A stretch of DNA of 64,000 nucleotides from Avena insularis. Taxonomy: Eukaryota > Streptophyta > Magnoliopsida > Poales > Poaceae. A program made the translations under genes and the position numbers. Position 1 is the stretch's first letter. The number at the start of each line of letters is the position of its first letter. Shown piece by piece: positions 32,033 to 42,474 of this stretch. The stretch spans positions 663,160,802 to 663,224,801 of the forward strand of contig CM042690.1 in NCBI GenBank assembly GCA_023614405.1. The letters are read 5' to 3'. The notes below the pieces were generated by a model that ran no database searches, was not told the DNA's origin, and saw nothing but the letters and a program-made list of their open reading frames with translations.

Positions 32033-32244
32033 AAGTAATCACAAATGATTTTGTCACATTATGCACGGGAAAAAAACGTCTTTGTATGTTCCCACTTAAC
32101 CCCGTTAGCTCTGAAAATACACTAGAGTGTCATATAAGCCAAAAAATACACAAGTGGTTAAATAAGGAACTGAAAAATTTGCCATGTCAAATAAGAAATC
32201 ATATTGGAAAGTAGTATCAAATAAGAAATTCTCTCCTAAAAATT

Positions 32245-32444
32245 TGTCTTTGAGACCTTCCAAAGACTAAGACTTTTAAGGAAACAATCGAAAGGATAAG
32301 GAAAATGATACCCTTAACCCGGAGGATAAGTGACTTTCTCTCCCCTGGGTCACAACAACCGCTAGTGGTGGGGTCGGCATCGATGCCCATCGTGATTTCT
32401 GCAGACTCAATCTCGCAACTCCCAGCGCACGCATGCTCGGCCGC
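32245..32444. other. Host segment left of the outer Gypsy
   Basis: About 200 bp of mixed sequence, GC-richer toward the right. Before insertion of the outer Gypsy it was continuous with 57836 onward. No feature is recognised. Confidence 0.5.
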
Positions 32445-32449
32445 CTCCG

Positions 32450-34012
32450 TGCTTGATGGCTCAAAATATATCGAGCTCGTTGGGAAACCCCAAGAGGAAG
32501 GTATGATGAGCACAGTAGCAAGTTTTCCCTCAGTTATGAAACCAAGGTTATCAAACTAGTAGGAACAAGAAAACACCTACAAGGTGTTGTTTCCAACTTG
32601 GAATCCTGCACAACACAACCACAGAACTTTGCCCCCAACTTATAGTGAGGTTATCAATCTCACCGGTTTTGCTAAAAACAAAGGATTAAACGTATTGTGT
32701 GGAAGATAGTAATTGCTTGCAGAAAGTAAACAGTAAACACTAAATAGATTGTAGATTGATGGTAAAAGAATGGACCGGGGGTCCATAGTTCACTAGAGGT
32801 GATTCTCCTTAAGATAGATGACATGTTGGATGAACAAATTACAACGGGGCAATTGACAGACACCGAGAAAGCATACATGCATATACTAATCATCTTGACT
32901 CCTACGAGATTTGATTGGGCATTACAATATTATACATAGACCATAATCCAACTGCATCTATGACTAATAATCTACCTTCAGGTTATCATCCGAACCCCTG
33001 TAGTATTAAGTTGCAAGCAACAGATAATTGCATTAAGAAAAGTGTGTAACATAAACAATACGATTGTTCTATGAACAAATGATTGATGTTTTCTCCCTAG
33101 TAGCAACAAGACATATAGTACCTTAGAGATTTCTGTCACTTCCCCAGATTCCTAGAGGCATGAACCCACTATCGAGCATAAATACTCCCTCTTGGAGTTG
33201 CTAGCATCTACTCGGCCAAGATAGCTACTAACAACAGAAAGCATGCAAGATCACAGATAACATAGACATGATAGAATCAATAATCAATCTGAAATAGCAT
33301 ATAAATATCCATCGGATCCCCGCAAACACAACATGTAGGATTACAAATAGATGATCTTGATCATGAACAGAGCTCACAAGATCTAAACATGGTAGCACAA
33401 AGGAGGAGAACCAACCATCTAGCTACTACATGGACCCGTAGTCCAGGGATGAACTACTCACGCATCACACCGGAGGCAGTCATGGTGATGAAGAAGGCCT
33501 CCAGGGTGATCTCTCCCCTCCAGCAGGGTGCCGGGAAGAGCTTCAGATCCCTCCCGATCTAGGGATGGAGATGGCGGCGGCTACAGACTCTTTCGTGGAA
33601 TTTTTGATTAGGTCCTTAGGGTTTTCGTCCCGTAGGCAATATATAGGCTAAGGGGCAAGGTCGGTGGAGCACCAGGGGGTCCACACCAGGTGGCGGCGTG
33701 GCTAGGGCTGGCCGCGCCACCCTAGGGTGTGGCCGCCCTGGCTCTCCTCTTCGTCTTCCCTCCAGACTCCGTGTTCCTTCTGGTGAAATATTGACTTGAG
33801 ATTTTGTCCGGTCCAATTCCGAGAATATTTCCTTACTAGCTTTTCTAAAACCAAAAATAGCAGAAAACGGGCAACTGGCACTGTGGCATCTTGTTAATAG
33901 GTTAGTTTCAGAAAATGTGTAAAAATACTCCAAATTGTGGACAAAACATAAGAAAGTAGATATAAAACAAGCATGGAACATCAAAAATTATAGTTACGTT
34001 TGCAACGTATCA
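32450..34012 (-). repeat. Outer Gypsy 3' LTR
   Basis: The 1563-bp copy is nearly identical to 56276-57830, with scattered substitutions and one extra few-base stretch near 32735. The promoter side (high coordinate) includes the segment near 33640 with ATATATAGGC, the reverse of a TATA-like box. Confidence 0.95.
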
Positions 34013-34832
34013 ACATCCCCAAGCTTAACTCCTTCTCGTCCTCGAGTAGGTAAGTGATAAAAAAGAATATTTTTTGAGGTGACATGCACCATCATAATAT
34101 TGATCAAGGTATCTGTAAAACATTGATAGCTGGGATCATAGTAATTTAACATAGCATGAAAGATATAGTTCTAACAATAAGACATATCAACTATGTTATA
34201 ACATGAAAAGGTAGAAAGAAAAGATTCATGAATAACAATGCTTTGAAAGACGTTTGTTTGTTTCACATATAGAAAACATAATGAGAATGGTATTAAGATT
34301 GTACCTCATAGTGTAGCAGAACATAAATGCATAGGACACCTTCAAAGTTCATAAGGGTAACTAGATACAAATAGTTTAAGAACAAGCAATATCAACGTTA
34401 TGAATCAATCAACAAGTCTTGGGACAATGCATATTAAACTAAGAATGACCACTATGCTCTCTCAATAGGTGCATAAAGATAGAAGATGGAGACTCAACAT
34501 AAAAGTAAAAGAAAGGCCCTTCATAGAAGGAAGCAAGGATTCAAGTCTCATAAAGAACTTCCAAAAATTATGGTACTTATTAGCTTTTAGCTCTCATTGC
34601 CCCTATCATAAGCATCTTTAGGTGATTAAGGTTAAAGTGAACAAATATGAGGATATGCTTGACAGGTTATAAGTTGAAATCTCATGCTCCTTACTTACAA
34701 AGACCGTTCCTCATGCTACTCAAGTTTAGTCACAGGTAAGTTTTTGTCATTGTAAGTACATGTGTATCATAGAGAACCGCCAAGGGGGTACCCCTTGCCC
34801 GATGATACGGAAGATTCCCCATATCAAAATGA
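34013..34832 (-). other. Outer Gypsy 3' non-coding region, part 1
   Basis: It starts with the polypurine tract (minus strand AAGCTTGGGGATGT, 34013-34026). The rest is homologous, in inverted orientation, to about 43620-44080 of the inner Gypsy, with shared phrases such as CATGAGATTTCAACTTATAA and ATGATAGGGGCAATGAGAGC. There is no coding frame. Confidence 0.8.
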
Positions 34833-34837
34833 CAAGG

Positions 34838-36317
34838 TGATACGTCCATTTTGCATCACTATTCTATGTCTTAATTCACTATTATTCATTGATATATTTC
34901 ATATTGAGAGGTGATACTTATGTTATTTCATCTATTTTTGCATGGTTGATGACTTTTGGAGCATGGACCGCTGCATCGGATTACGATGGAAAATGTGCTG
35001 TTTGGAGGCAAAATTCAAAGATCAGAAAATCCGGAAAATATCGAAAATCTTATTTTTCGAAGACTAAGGAAGCTGAAGACGGAGTGGAGATGGGCCTGGG
35101 GCCCACACCACCCCATGGCGCAGCCCTAGGTCAGCCCAAGAGGTGGTGTGGCCACCTGGCCCACTCCACCTCCCTGGCGTATATCATCCTCCCGAAACCC
35201 TAAGACTCGGAGAGCGACCACAGAAAGATTCCGCCGCCTCTGCGGGGCGGAAAACACAGAGAGAGAAAGATCTCTCCGGCAGATAGATTTCTGCCGGGGG
35301 AATTCCTTCCCGGAGAGGGGAGATCGTCGCCATCAACACCACCATCAAGCTAGACTTCATCAGGATCATCATCATCATCACCACCACCATCAGCACCCTC
35401 ATCACCATCTCCATATTGCTGTAACAATTGCGTTGAATCTTGCTATAGTTCATAGGGGAAACTTTCCCGGTGTTGATTACTCTTTGTAGTTGATGCTATT
35501 GAGTGAACCATTGAATTGTTGTTTATGTTCAGATTGTTATACATCATTATTCCATCTCTGATCATGATCCGTATGATGTCTTGTGAGTACTTCGTTTTGT
35601 TCTTGAGGACATGGGAGAAGTCTTGTTGTTAGTAGTGGAGTTGGGTTGAGAAAGATTCAATAGATTGTTATTTAAGTTGTGGTGTACTTCTTCTAGTGGT
35701 GTCATGTGAATGTCGACTACATGACACTTCACCTATATGGGCCTAGGGGAATGCATTGTGTATTTGGCTACTAATCGTAGGGGTTGCCGGAGTGAGAGAA
35801 ACATGAACCCCCGTTAGGAAACCATTGCACAAGGGACGTAAGGGTCTTAGAGTTTAAAGCTGTGGTTAGGTTTCTACCTTAATTACTTTCTTGTACTTAC
35901 GGATGTTTGCAAGGGGTATAATCATAAGTATGTATTAGTCTTGGATGGGGCGGTACATTAGCACAGGTTCACCCACACAACACTTAACAAGCTAAAGAAG
36001 ATTAATCAACTATATGAAGCGAAAGCACTTGACACTCTTTCCATGTGTCCTCGAGAACGTTTGGTCATCTTAAGTAATACAACCGGCTTGTCCTTTGCTG
36101 CATAAAGGATTGGGCCACTTGCTGCATTTATTTCTACTATCTTTTATTTACTCGTATTTTGTTTACTTGCTTTATCGAAAACCCCTAAAAATCCGTTTGC
36201 TAAGTATTTGCAGAGAATTCCTGATCCATACCACTAGCCAGCACCTTCTGCTCCTCGTTGGGTTCGACACTCTTACTTATGGAAAATATTGTGATACACC
36301 CCCTATACTTGTGGGTC
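34838..36317 (+). repeat. Inner Gypsy 5' LTR
   Basis: The LTR is about 1480 bp. It contains a CAT/CAC trinucleotide run at 35367-35397 that encodes a meaningless His-rich frame. Compared with the 3' LTR, its last bases (ATCA) and the following spacer are missing at the primer-binding site junction. Confidence 0.92.
35367..35410. repeat. ATC/ACC trinucleotide repeat in LTR
   Basis: ATCATCATCATCATCACCAC-type repeat, interrupted, lies inside the 5' LTR. The corresponding part of the 3' LTR is deleted. Confidence 0.85.
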
Positions 36318-36331
36318 GCCATTGCCGGGGA
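36318..36331 (+). other. Damaged primer-binding site
   Basis: GCCATTGCCGGGGA directly follows GTGGGTC. In this lineage TGGCGCC normally precedes the TTGCCGGGGA part, so several bases including the LTR terminus appear to be lost. Confidence 0.65.
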
Positions 36332-36416
36332 GTGAAGCGCTATTGGAGAGTGGAACTGGTAAAGGAAACTTCTACTATGAGTATTGTTTACTTCTGCTAG
36401 TTGCTTTATTTTCGTT

Positions 36417-38510
36417 ATGGATAATTCGCTGAGTTTCTTATTTGGTAATGCTACTACCACTACTAAGGTAGTAGATAAACCACCACCTGCTGAGAATGAT
36501 GTTTTCAAAATACCTACAAGAATTATTGATCGTGTTATGGATAACTACTATGTTGGGGATGGAACTGTCCATCCCGGTGATCATTTACTCTTTATACACG
36601 AATTATGCGGGTTGTTCAAGTGTGCATGTATTACTACAGATCAAGTTAATAAGAAGTTATTCTCATTATCACTGAAAGGAAGAGCTGAGGAATGGTATAA
36701 GCTGCTGAAGAATGGTCAAGCTCTGGAATGGGAGGAAATAGTGCCTCTCTTTTATTCAAAGTTTTATCCTCCTAGTGAGATTCATAAAGATCGGAATCAA
36801 ATATACAACTTTTGGCCTCTTGATGGAGAGAGTACAGCTCAAGCTTGGGGGAGATTGAAGTTACTAATGCTCAAATGTCCCATTCATGAGCTCCCCAACA
36901 ATATTATTATCAATAACTTTTATGCAAGGCTCCCTCTACATGATAAAGATTTATTGAATGCTTCTTGTGCTGGATCATTCACTCGTATGGAAGAAGAAGC
37001 TAAATGGGATCTTCTGGGCCATATTCAAGACAACGCTGAAGCTTGGGAGAATGACAAAGGTAGAAAGTCAGGTATAAATTATGATTATGAATGCATTGAA
37101 TCTTTTATGGGAACCGATGACTTTCAAAATATTAGTAATATTTATGGTCTTGATTTGCAAGTTATTACGAATTGCTTTAGAGCTTTTGCTTCCTATATCG
37201 AAATTCCAAAAAGGGGATGGAACAAATACCATGCACCTTACAAAGATATTGTTGACTATGCTCCTATTGGAAGTGCTAAGTATTGCATTATTGACCCCAT
37301 CTTACCTGAACCTTATATTGAGAAGATTCCCTTCCCCAAAAAGGTAAAGGACCATCCTATGATAACTAATGTAATCACCAAAAGTGAAAAAAGAACTGTA
37401 AAACCTGATGAACAAATAAACATTGAACCTGTGGTAGCAATTGTGAAAGACCTTGTCACTAAAAGCGTAGAAGATGGGCACATAGTCTTTTGTGAGGATG
37501 CTTCTAATATTGTTTCACATCCCAATAGAACTAAAAAGGCTAGTGTTCCTGTGCTTTCTATTAGAATTGGTGATCATTGCTATTATGGTTTATGTGATAT
37601 TGGTGCAAGTTCCAGTGCTATTCCTTATGAGCTTTACAGAGAAATTATGCATGAAATCAGTCCTTGCGAGTTGGAAGAGATTGATGTGGTTATTCACCTT
37701 GCTAATAGAGAGACCATCTCTCCAATTGGTATTGTACGAGACGTGGAAGTTCTTTGTGGTAAGATTAAGTACCCTGCTGATTTCCTAGTACTTGGTTTGG
37801 CTGCTAGTAAAACCTACCCTATCATTTTTGGTAGACCTTTCTTGAGTACTTGTGGAGCTATTATTGATTGCAAGAGGGAGAAAATCTTGACTAAGTTTGA
37901 TGGGGAATCTTATGAGTTTAATTTTTCGAAATTTGCTAAAGAACCTTGCGAAGAGGAAACCCATAATGAGGATTTTAGGGTTGAACAACTTGCTTCTATT
38001 TCTCTTGCTCCTAACAATGCTTTGCAGCAATTTATGGAAGATCATGAAAGTGAAATCTTCATGGAAGAAAGGAATGAGATTGACAGGATTCTCCGTGATC
38101 AACCTATGATGCTTAAGCACGAATTGTCTGTAGAAGACTTGGGTACCACGATGCCACCTAAAAAGGATCCGGTTTTCGATCTAAAACCTCTCCCTGATGA
38201 TCTTAAATATGCTTATATTGATGATAAAAAGATATATCCTGTTATTGTTAGCGCTAAACTTTCAGGGAAGGAAGAAGAAAGGTTATTGGAAGTTTTGAGG
38301 AAACATCGAGGAGCTATGGGCTATACTCTGGATGATTTAAAAGGGATTTCACCTACTATATGTCAGCATTCTATCAACATAGAACCAGATGTGAAGCTAG
38401 TAGTAGAGCACCAACGACGTTTAAATCCTAGGATGAAGGAAGTGGTAAGGAATGAGGTATTGAAACTCCTTGATGTTGGTATTATTTACCCTATTGCTGA
38501 TAGTGAATGA
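36417..38510 (+). pseudogene. gag-pol: Gypsy gag, protease and start of reverse transcriptase
   Basis: I start at the ATG at 36417 (MDNSLSFLFGN); an upstream in-frame ATG at 36384 gives only 11 extra residues. Gag follows, with the Athila-type retrotransposon gag motif (HPGDHLLFIHELC, then LKGRAEEWYKLL). Then comes an aspartic protease-like region VLSIRIGDHCYYGLCDIGAS, with the Asp near residue 394. The approach to the reverse transcriptase is NPRMKEVVRNEVLKLLDVGI. A TGA at 38508-38510 interrupts the polyprotein at DSE, where a Trp codon (TGG) would be expected. Otherwise nearly 700 codons are open, unusually well preserved relative to the rest of the element. Confidence 0.9.
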
Positions 38511-39020
38511 GTTAGTCATGTTCATTGTGTTCCTAAAAAGGGAGGTATTACCGTTGTCCCTAATGATAATGATGAGCTTATTCCTCAAAGAATAGTGGTA
38601 GGCTATAGGATGTGCATCGATTTTAGGAAAGTCAATAAAGTCACTAAGAAAGATCACTACCCGCTTCCTTTTATTGATCAAATGTTGGAAAGGTTGTCTA
38701 AAAAGACCCATTTTTGTTTTCTTGATGGTTATTCTGGTTTCTCTCAAATTGCTGGTAAACAACAAGATCAAGAAAAAACTACTTTTACTTGCCCTTATGG
38801 AACTTATGCTTATAGACGTATGCCTTTTGGTTTATGTAATGCTCCTGCTACTTTCCAAAGGTGCATGTCTGCTATCTTTCATGGTTTTTGTGAGGAAATT
38901 GTAGAAGTGTTCATGGATGACTTTTCTGTCTATGGAACTTCTTTTGATAATTGTCTGCACAACCTTGATAAAGTTTTGCAGAGATGTGAAGAAACTAATC
39001 TTGTTCTTAATTTGGGATAA
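38511..39020 (+). pseudogene. pol: Gypsy reverse transcriptase
   Basis: This continues in the same phase after the TGA. Motifs are RMCIDFRKVNKVTKKDHYPL, CFLDGYSGFSQI (first catalytic Asp), MPFGLCNAPATFQRCM and [12 protein letters not shown], with the catalytic FMDD near 38911-38922. It ends at a TAA at 39018 because one extra base in the AATTTGGGATAAA stretch shifts the frame. The downstream sequence continues in phase +1. Confidence 0.92.
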
Positions 39021-39801
39021 ATGCCACTTCATGGTTAATGAAGGGATTGTTCTTGGGCATAAAGTTTCTGAAAGAGGCATAGAAGTTGATAGAGCTAAGG
39101 TTGAGGCAATTGAGAAGATGCCATGTCCAAGAGACATCAAAGGTATTCGTAGTATCCTTGGTCATGCTGGTTTCTATAGGAGGTTTATTAAAGACTTCTC
39201 TAGGATATCAAAACCTCTCACCAATCTTCTTCAAAAAGATGTACCCTTCGTTTTTGATGATGATTGTAGGGAAGCTTTCGAAACTCTTAAGAAGGCTTTA
39301 ACTACAGCCCCTATTGTTCAACCACCTGCTTGGAGTTTACCCTTTGAAATAATGTGTGATGCTAGTGATTTTGCTATAGGGGTTGTCCTTGGGCAACGTA
39401 TTGACAAAAAGTTAAACGTTATCCATTATGCTAGTAAGACTCTAGACGCTGCTCAAAGGAATTATGCCACTACTGAAAAGGAATTTCTAGCTGTTGTTTT
39501 TGCCTGTGATAAGTTTAGGCCCTATATTGTGGACTCAAAAGTAACCATTCATACTGATCATGCTTCTATTAAATATCTTATGACGAAGAAGGACGCTAAG
39601 CCTAGGCTTATTAGATGGGAACTGCTTTTACAAGAGTTTGATCTACATATAGTAGATAGGAAGGGTGCTGAAAACCCTGTAGCTGATAATTTATCTCGTT
39701 TGGAAAACATCTCTTTTGACCCTATGCCTGTTAATGATAGTTTCCCAAATGAACAGTTAGTCATGAGGGGTGAGCTCGCGAGGAAGCCCTTGGTATGCTG
39801 A
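39000..39801 (+). pseudogene. pol: Gypsy reverse transcriptase thumb and RNase H
   Basis: In the shifted phase (open from 38917) the text resumes [20 protein letters not shown] and [20 protein letters not shown], the connection region. RNase H follows: [13 protein letters not shown] (first Asp), [12 protein letters not shown] (Glu), [13 protein letters not shown] (Asp) and [11 protein letters not shown] (last Asp). All four acidic positions are present. A frameshift near 39775, within GAGCTCGCGAGGAAGC, ends it. Confidence 0.9.
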
Positions 39802-40651
39802 TTATGCTAACTTTATTGTCTCCAAGTATTTGCCTCCAACTTTTATAGCTCAGCAAAGAAGAAAGTTCTTCTATGATTTGAGGCATTATTTTTGGGATGA
39901 CCCACACTTATACAAAGAAGGAGTGGATGGTATTATGCGAAGATGTGTTCCAGAATATGAACTGTCGTCGGATTGATGACAAGTACGCCATGAGGGGGTC
40001 CTCGAGGCGTGCAGAAGAGAGGGGTGTGAGACGTACGGTGTTCCGGGACGGTGAGCACACAAGTTTACCAGTCCGAATCCATGGCTTTGACGGATCCTAC
40101 TCGCTAGCAATCCAAAGAATGTCTGGAGCGTAATATGGGTTACAAGTGTTTCGCCTGTGCGAGTTGAGGGTCTAAAGTATTGGGTGCCCTAAAGGCTCTC
40201 CCTAGGACGGCTTATATAGATATCCGGCCTAGGTTTACAGGAGAGATCTATCCGGCTACGACTAAGAGTCGGTTGCAAAGTACATCTTGAACTACAAGTA
40301 ACATTATGGGCCTAAGTCGGTAAGTCTTCTAGGCCTTCCCGTAGCCGGATTGGACTCCGTCTTTCTCCCTGGCTGGGCCGCCCGTGAAGCAAAGCTCTAA
40401 CCCGAAGTGGGCCACCCTGGTCAGTGAGGAACTGTTAGGATACCCAAAAAGTATATCCCCAACATGAACAAAAGGAGATATTGCGTAAATGTCATGGTAG
40501 TGCCTATGGAGGACATCATGCATGAGATAGAACTGCACAAAAGGTACTACAATTAGGTTTCTACTGGCCTACCCTTTTTAAAGATGCAAGAAAATTTGTT
40601 TTATCTTGTGATGAATGTCAGCGTGTTGGTAATATTTCTAGACACAATGAA
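39786..40651 (+). pseudogene. pol: Gypsy integrase zinc-binding region, split by a solo LTR
   Basis: The first piece (39786-39962) reads [16 protein letters not shown] and GVDGIMRRCVPEYE. The second piece (40465-40651) has CHGSAYGGHHA (40490-40525) followed by [20 protein letters not shown] and [14 protein letters not shown], the H2C2 integrase zinc-finger pattern. Between them lies a 502-bp insertion with its own 5-bp target duplication. The second piece also has a TGA near 40522. Confidence 0.85.
39963..40464. mobile_element. Solo LTR inside integrase
   Basis: The insert is TG...CA bounded (TGTCGTCGGATT at the left, TATATCCCCAACA at the right) and flanked by a perfect 5-bp duplication TGAAC (39958-39962 and 40465-40469). 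No internal region, primer-binding site or polypurine tract is present, so it is a solo LTR of about 500 bp left by LTR-LTR recombination. Its orientation is unproven. The minus strand start TGTTGGGGATATAC looks LTR-like. The family is not recognised. Confidence 0.82.
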
Positions 40652-41635
40652 ATGCCTATGAACTACTCTCTAGTTATTGAACCTTTTGATTGTTGGGGAT
40701 TTGACTTTATGGGTCCTTTCCCTCCTTCGAAAGGCTACACTCATATTCTTGTTGTCGTTGATTATATTACTAAGTGGGTAGAAGCCATTCCTACAAAGAG
40801 TGCTGACGGGGAGACTTCTCTAAAAATGCTTAAGGATATTATCTTTCCTAGGTTTGGGGTGCCTAGGTATCTCATGACCGATGGGGGTTCTCATTGCATT
40901 CATGGTGGTTTTAGGAAGACCCTTGCTAAATATGATGTTAATCATAGAATTGCTTCAGCTTATCACCCCCAAACTAGCGGGCAAGTAGAGTTATCAAATA
41001 GAGAAATTAAATCTATCTTGCAAAAGACTGTTAATAGGTCTAGAAAAAATTGGGCTAAGAAGTTGAATGATGCTTTATGGGCTTATAGAACTGCTTACAA
41101 AAATCCTATGGGAATGTCTCCTTATAAAATGGTTTATGGGAAAGCTTGCCACCTACCCTTAGAATTAGAACACAAAGCTTATTGGGCAGTGAAAGAACTA
41201 AATAGAGATTGTAAGCTCGCTGGTGAGAAAAGATTATTTGACTTAAGTTCTTTAGATGAATGGAGGAGTGAAGCCTATGAGAATTCTAGGCTCTTTAAGG
41301 AAAAAGTTAAAAGATGGCATGACAAGCGAATACTTAAGAGATAATTTCATGTTGGTGAGAAAGTTCTATTGTATAGGTCTCGTCTCAGATTTTTTGCAGG
41401 TAAGCTACTATCAAAATGGGAAGGACCTTTCATCGTTGAAGAAGTATACCGTTTAGGAGCAATAAAAATTTCTTCTCTAAAAGATAATACTACACAAGTA
41501 GTGAATGGACAGCGACTCAAACACTATATTGCTGGAGATTCTTACAATGAAGATGTTGATGCCTTTCAAGTTATAACTCCGGAGAAATTCATTGAGGACC
41601 AAATTCAGAGACCTGTAGAGTCTGTTTTCAAATAG
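40652..41635 (+). pseudogene. pol: Gypsy integrase core and C-terminus
   Basis: The open frame 40652-41344 holds the integrase core: [13 protein letters not shown] (first Asp), [15 protein letters not shown] (second Asp) and [18 protein letters not shown] (Glu), then [24 protein letters not shown] at 41342-41344 interrupts it. The same phase continues without a further stop to 41637 with FHVGEKVLLYRSRLRFFAGK, LSKWEGPFIVEEVY and VVNGQRLKHYIAGD, the C-terminal DNA-binding region. The catalytic residues look intact, and a single nonsense change separates core from C-terminus. Confidence 0.9.
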
Positions 41636-41973
41636 GTAACAGTTCTGGTAAGAAAAGTTCCGCGAAAATACAATCCAACTATATTTTTGCAGTTTTCAGT
41701 CGATAAGGAAAGCTACGAAGCGAAAAAGGGACGGAAACGGAGACAGGGTGGCCCACACCACCCTGTGGCGCGGGCCCTCCCCTGGCCGCGCCACCAGGTG
41801 GTGAGGCCACCCCAGACTCCGCCTCAGACTCGTTTTCTCCCAGTACCTTCCTTTTGATATGAGACTTCGTAATATATAACCCCCCAAATCTTCCGAGGTT
41901 CGTATATCGTGTTTTTGTCATGTTTTTGTTTCGATCTGTTTCTGCCAGGTAAAATCCTAGATTTGTAGCCACA

Positions 41974-42474
41974 ATGTCTTCCACTGGATCAGCCGAGGGA
42001 GGTTTCTTAGAAGATATCATCAACCCTTACATGAGAGAATTGAAGATTCATCCCAAGGAATTGTTGCTCGAAGGTGGGGAGGTCCGGATTAAAGAGGTTC
42101 AAGGCCCTAAAGGTGAAGGAAGTCTGGAGGACAAGATGGAAGCACTAGAGCAAGAAGTCTTTAGGTACAAGAAGATGGCGGAGCGCGAAGTGGATATCAT
42201 CCATAAGATTTGTTCCGAACTCATCACCGAGCACCAAAAGGAGACTGCTGAACTCAAAGACAAAGTCCTCTCACTCTGCCAAACAACCAACAAACTGCAA
42301 GCACAGTTCTATGATGTTCAAAATCAAAACTATGAGTATGAGGCTAGATTTAAACGCATAAGTGCTGCTGCAAGTTTCAGGATGTTGGAAACCACGATGT
42401 CCTTTGTTGATGGGAAGCCTTTACCCTGGAAGATGGACAAAGATGAGAAGATACCACCACCACCAAAGGAGTAA
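41974..42474 (+). CDS. Third ORF of the inner Gypsy, coiled-coil protein, 166 aa
   Basis: An uninterrupted 166-codon frame starts at ATG 41974 (MSSTGSAEGGFLEDIINPYM), 336 bp after pol and in the same strand. Residues of about 45-125 are rich in Glu, Lys, Leu and Gln with heptad-like spacing (KMEALEQEVFRYKKMAER, then HQKETAELKDKVLSLCQTTN), so a coiled coil is likely. The C-terminus is basic and Pro-rich (DKDEKIPPPPKE). I see no signal peptide or membrane segment, so it is not an obvious envelope protein, although Athila elements often have an extra ORF here. Its function is unknown. It is the only complete frame in the element while gag-pol has several breaks. Confidence 0.65.
   Translation: MSSTGSAEGGFLEDIINPYMRELKIHPKELLLEGGEVRIKEVQGPKGEGSLEDKMEALEQEVFRYKKMAEREVDIIHKICSELITEHQKETAELKDKVLSLCQTTNKLQAQFYDVQNQNYEYEARFKRISAAASFRMLETTMSFVDGKPLPWKMDKDEKIPPPPKE

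Larger units (their letters stand above)
29912..32235. mobile_element. Mutator-like element with long terminal inverted repeats
   Basis: A perfect 9-bp target duplication, CTAAAAATT, flanks the element (29903-29911 and 32236-32244), the size typical of Mutator-like elements. The ends are inverted: AAGAGAAATTCTTATATGAC at the left against the reverse of GATACTACTTTCC-type sequence ending CTCTC at the right. Similarity, with repeated TTATTTGACA phrases, extends about 140-160 bp inward. No MURA transposase is present. Net of a nested LINE it is about 1.14 kb, with a GC-rich interior that may be captured sequence (Pack-MULE-like). Confidence 0.82.

Noticed and set aside
32454..34012. Outer Gypsy LTR starting at TGATGGCTC
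   Set aside because: This start gives unequal flanks (GTGCT, CTCCG). Moving four bases out to TGCTTGATGG yields a perfect CTCCG duplication and a TG...CA LTR.
35148..35489. His-rich 113-codon frame as a metal-binding protein
   Set aside because: The histidines come from a CAT/CAC microsatellite within the inner Gypsy 5' LTR.
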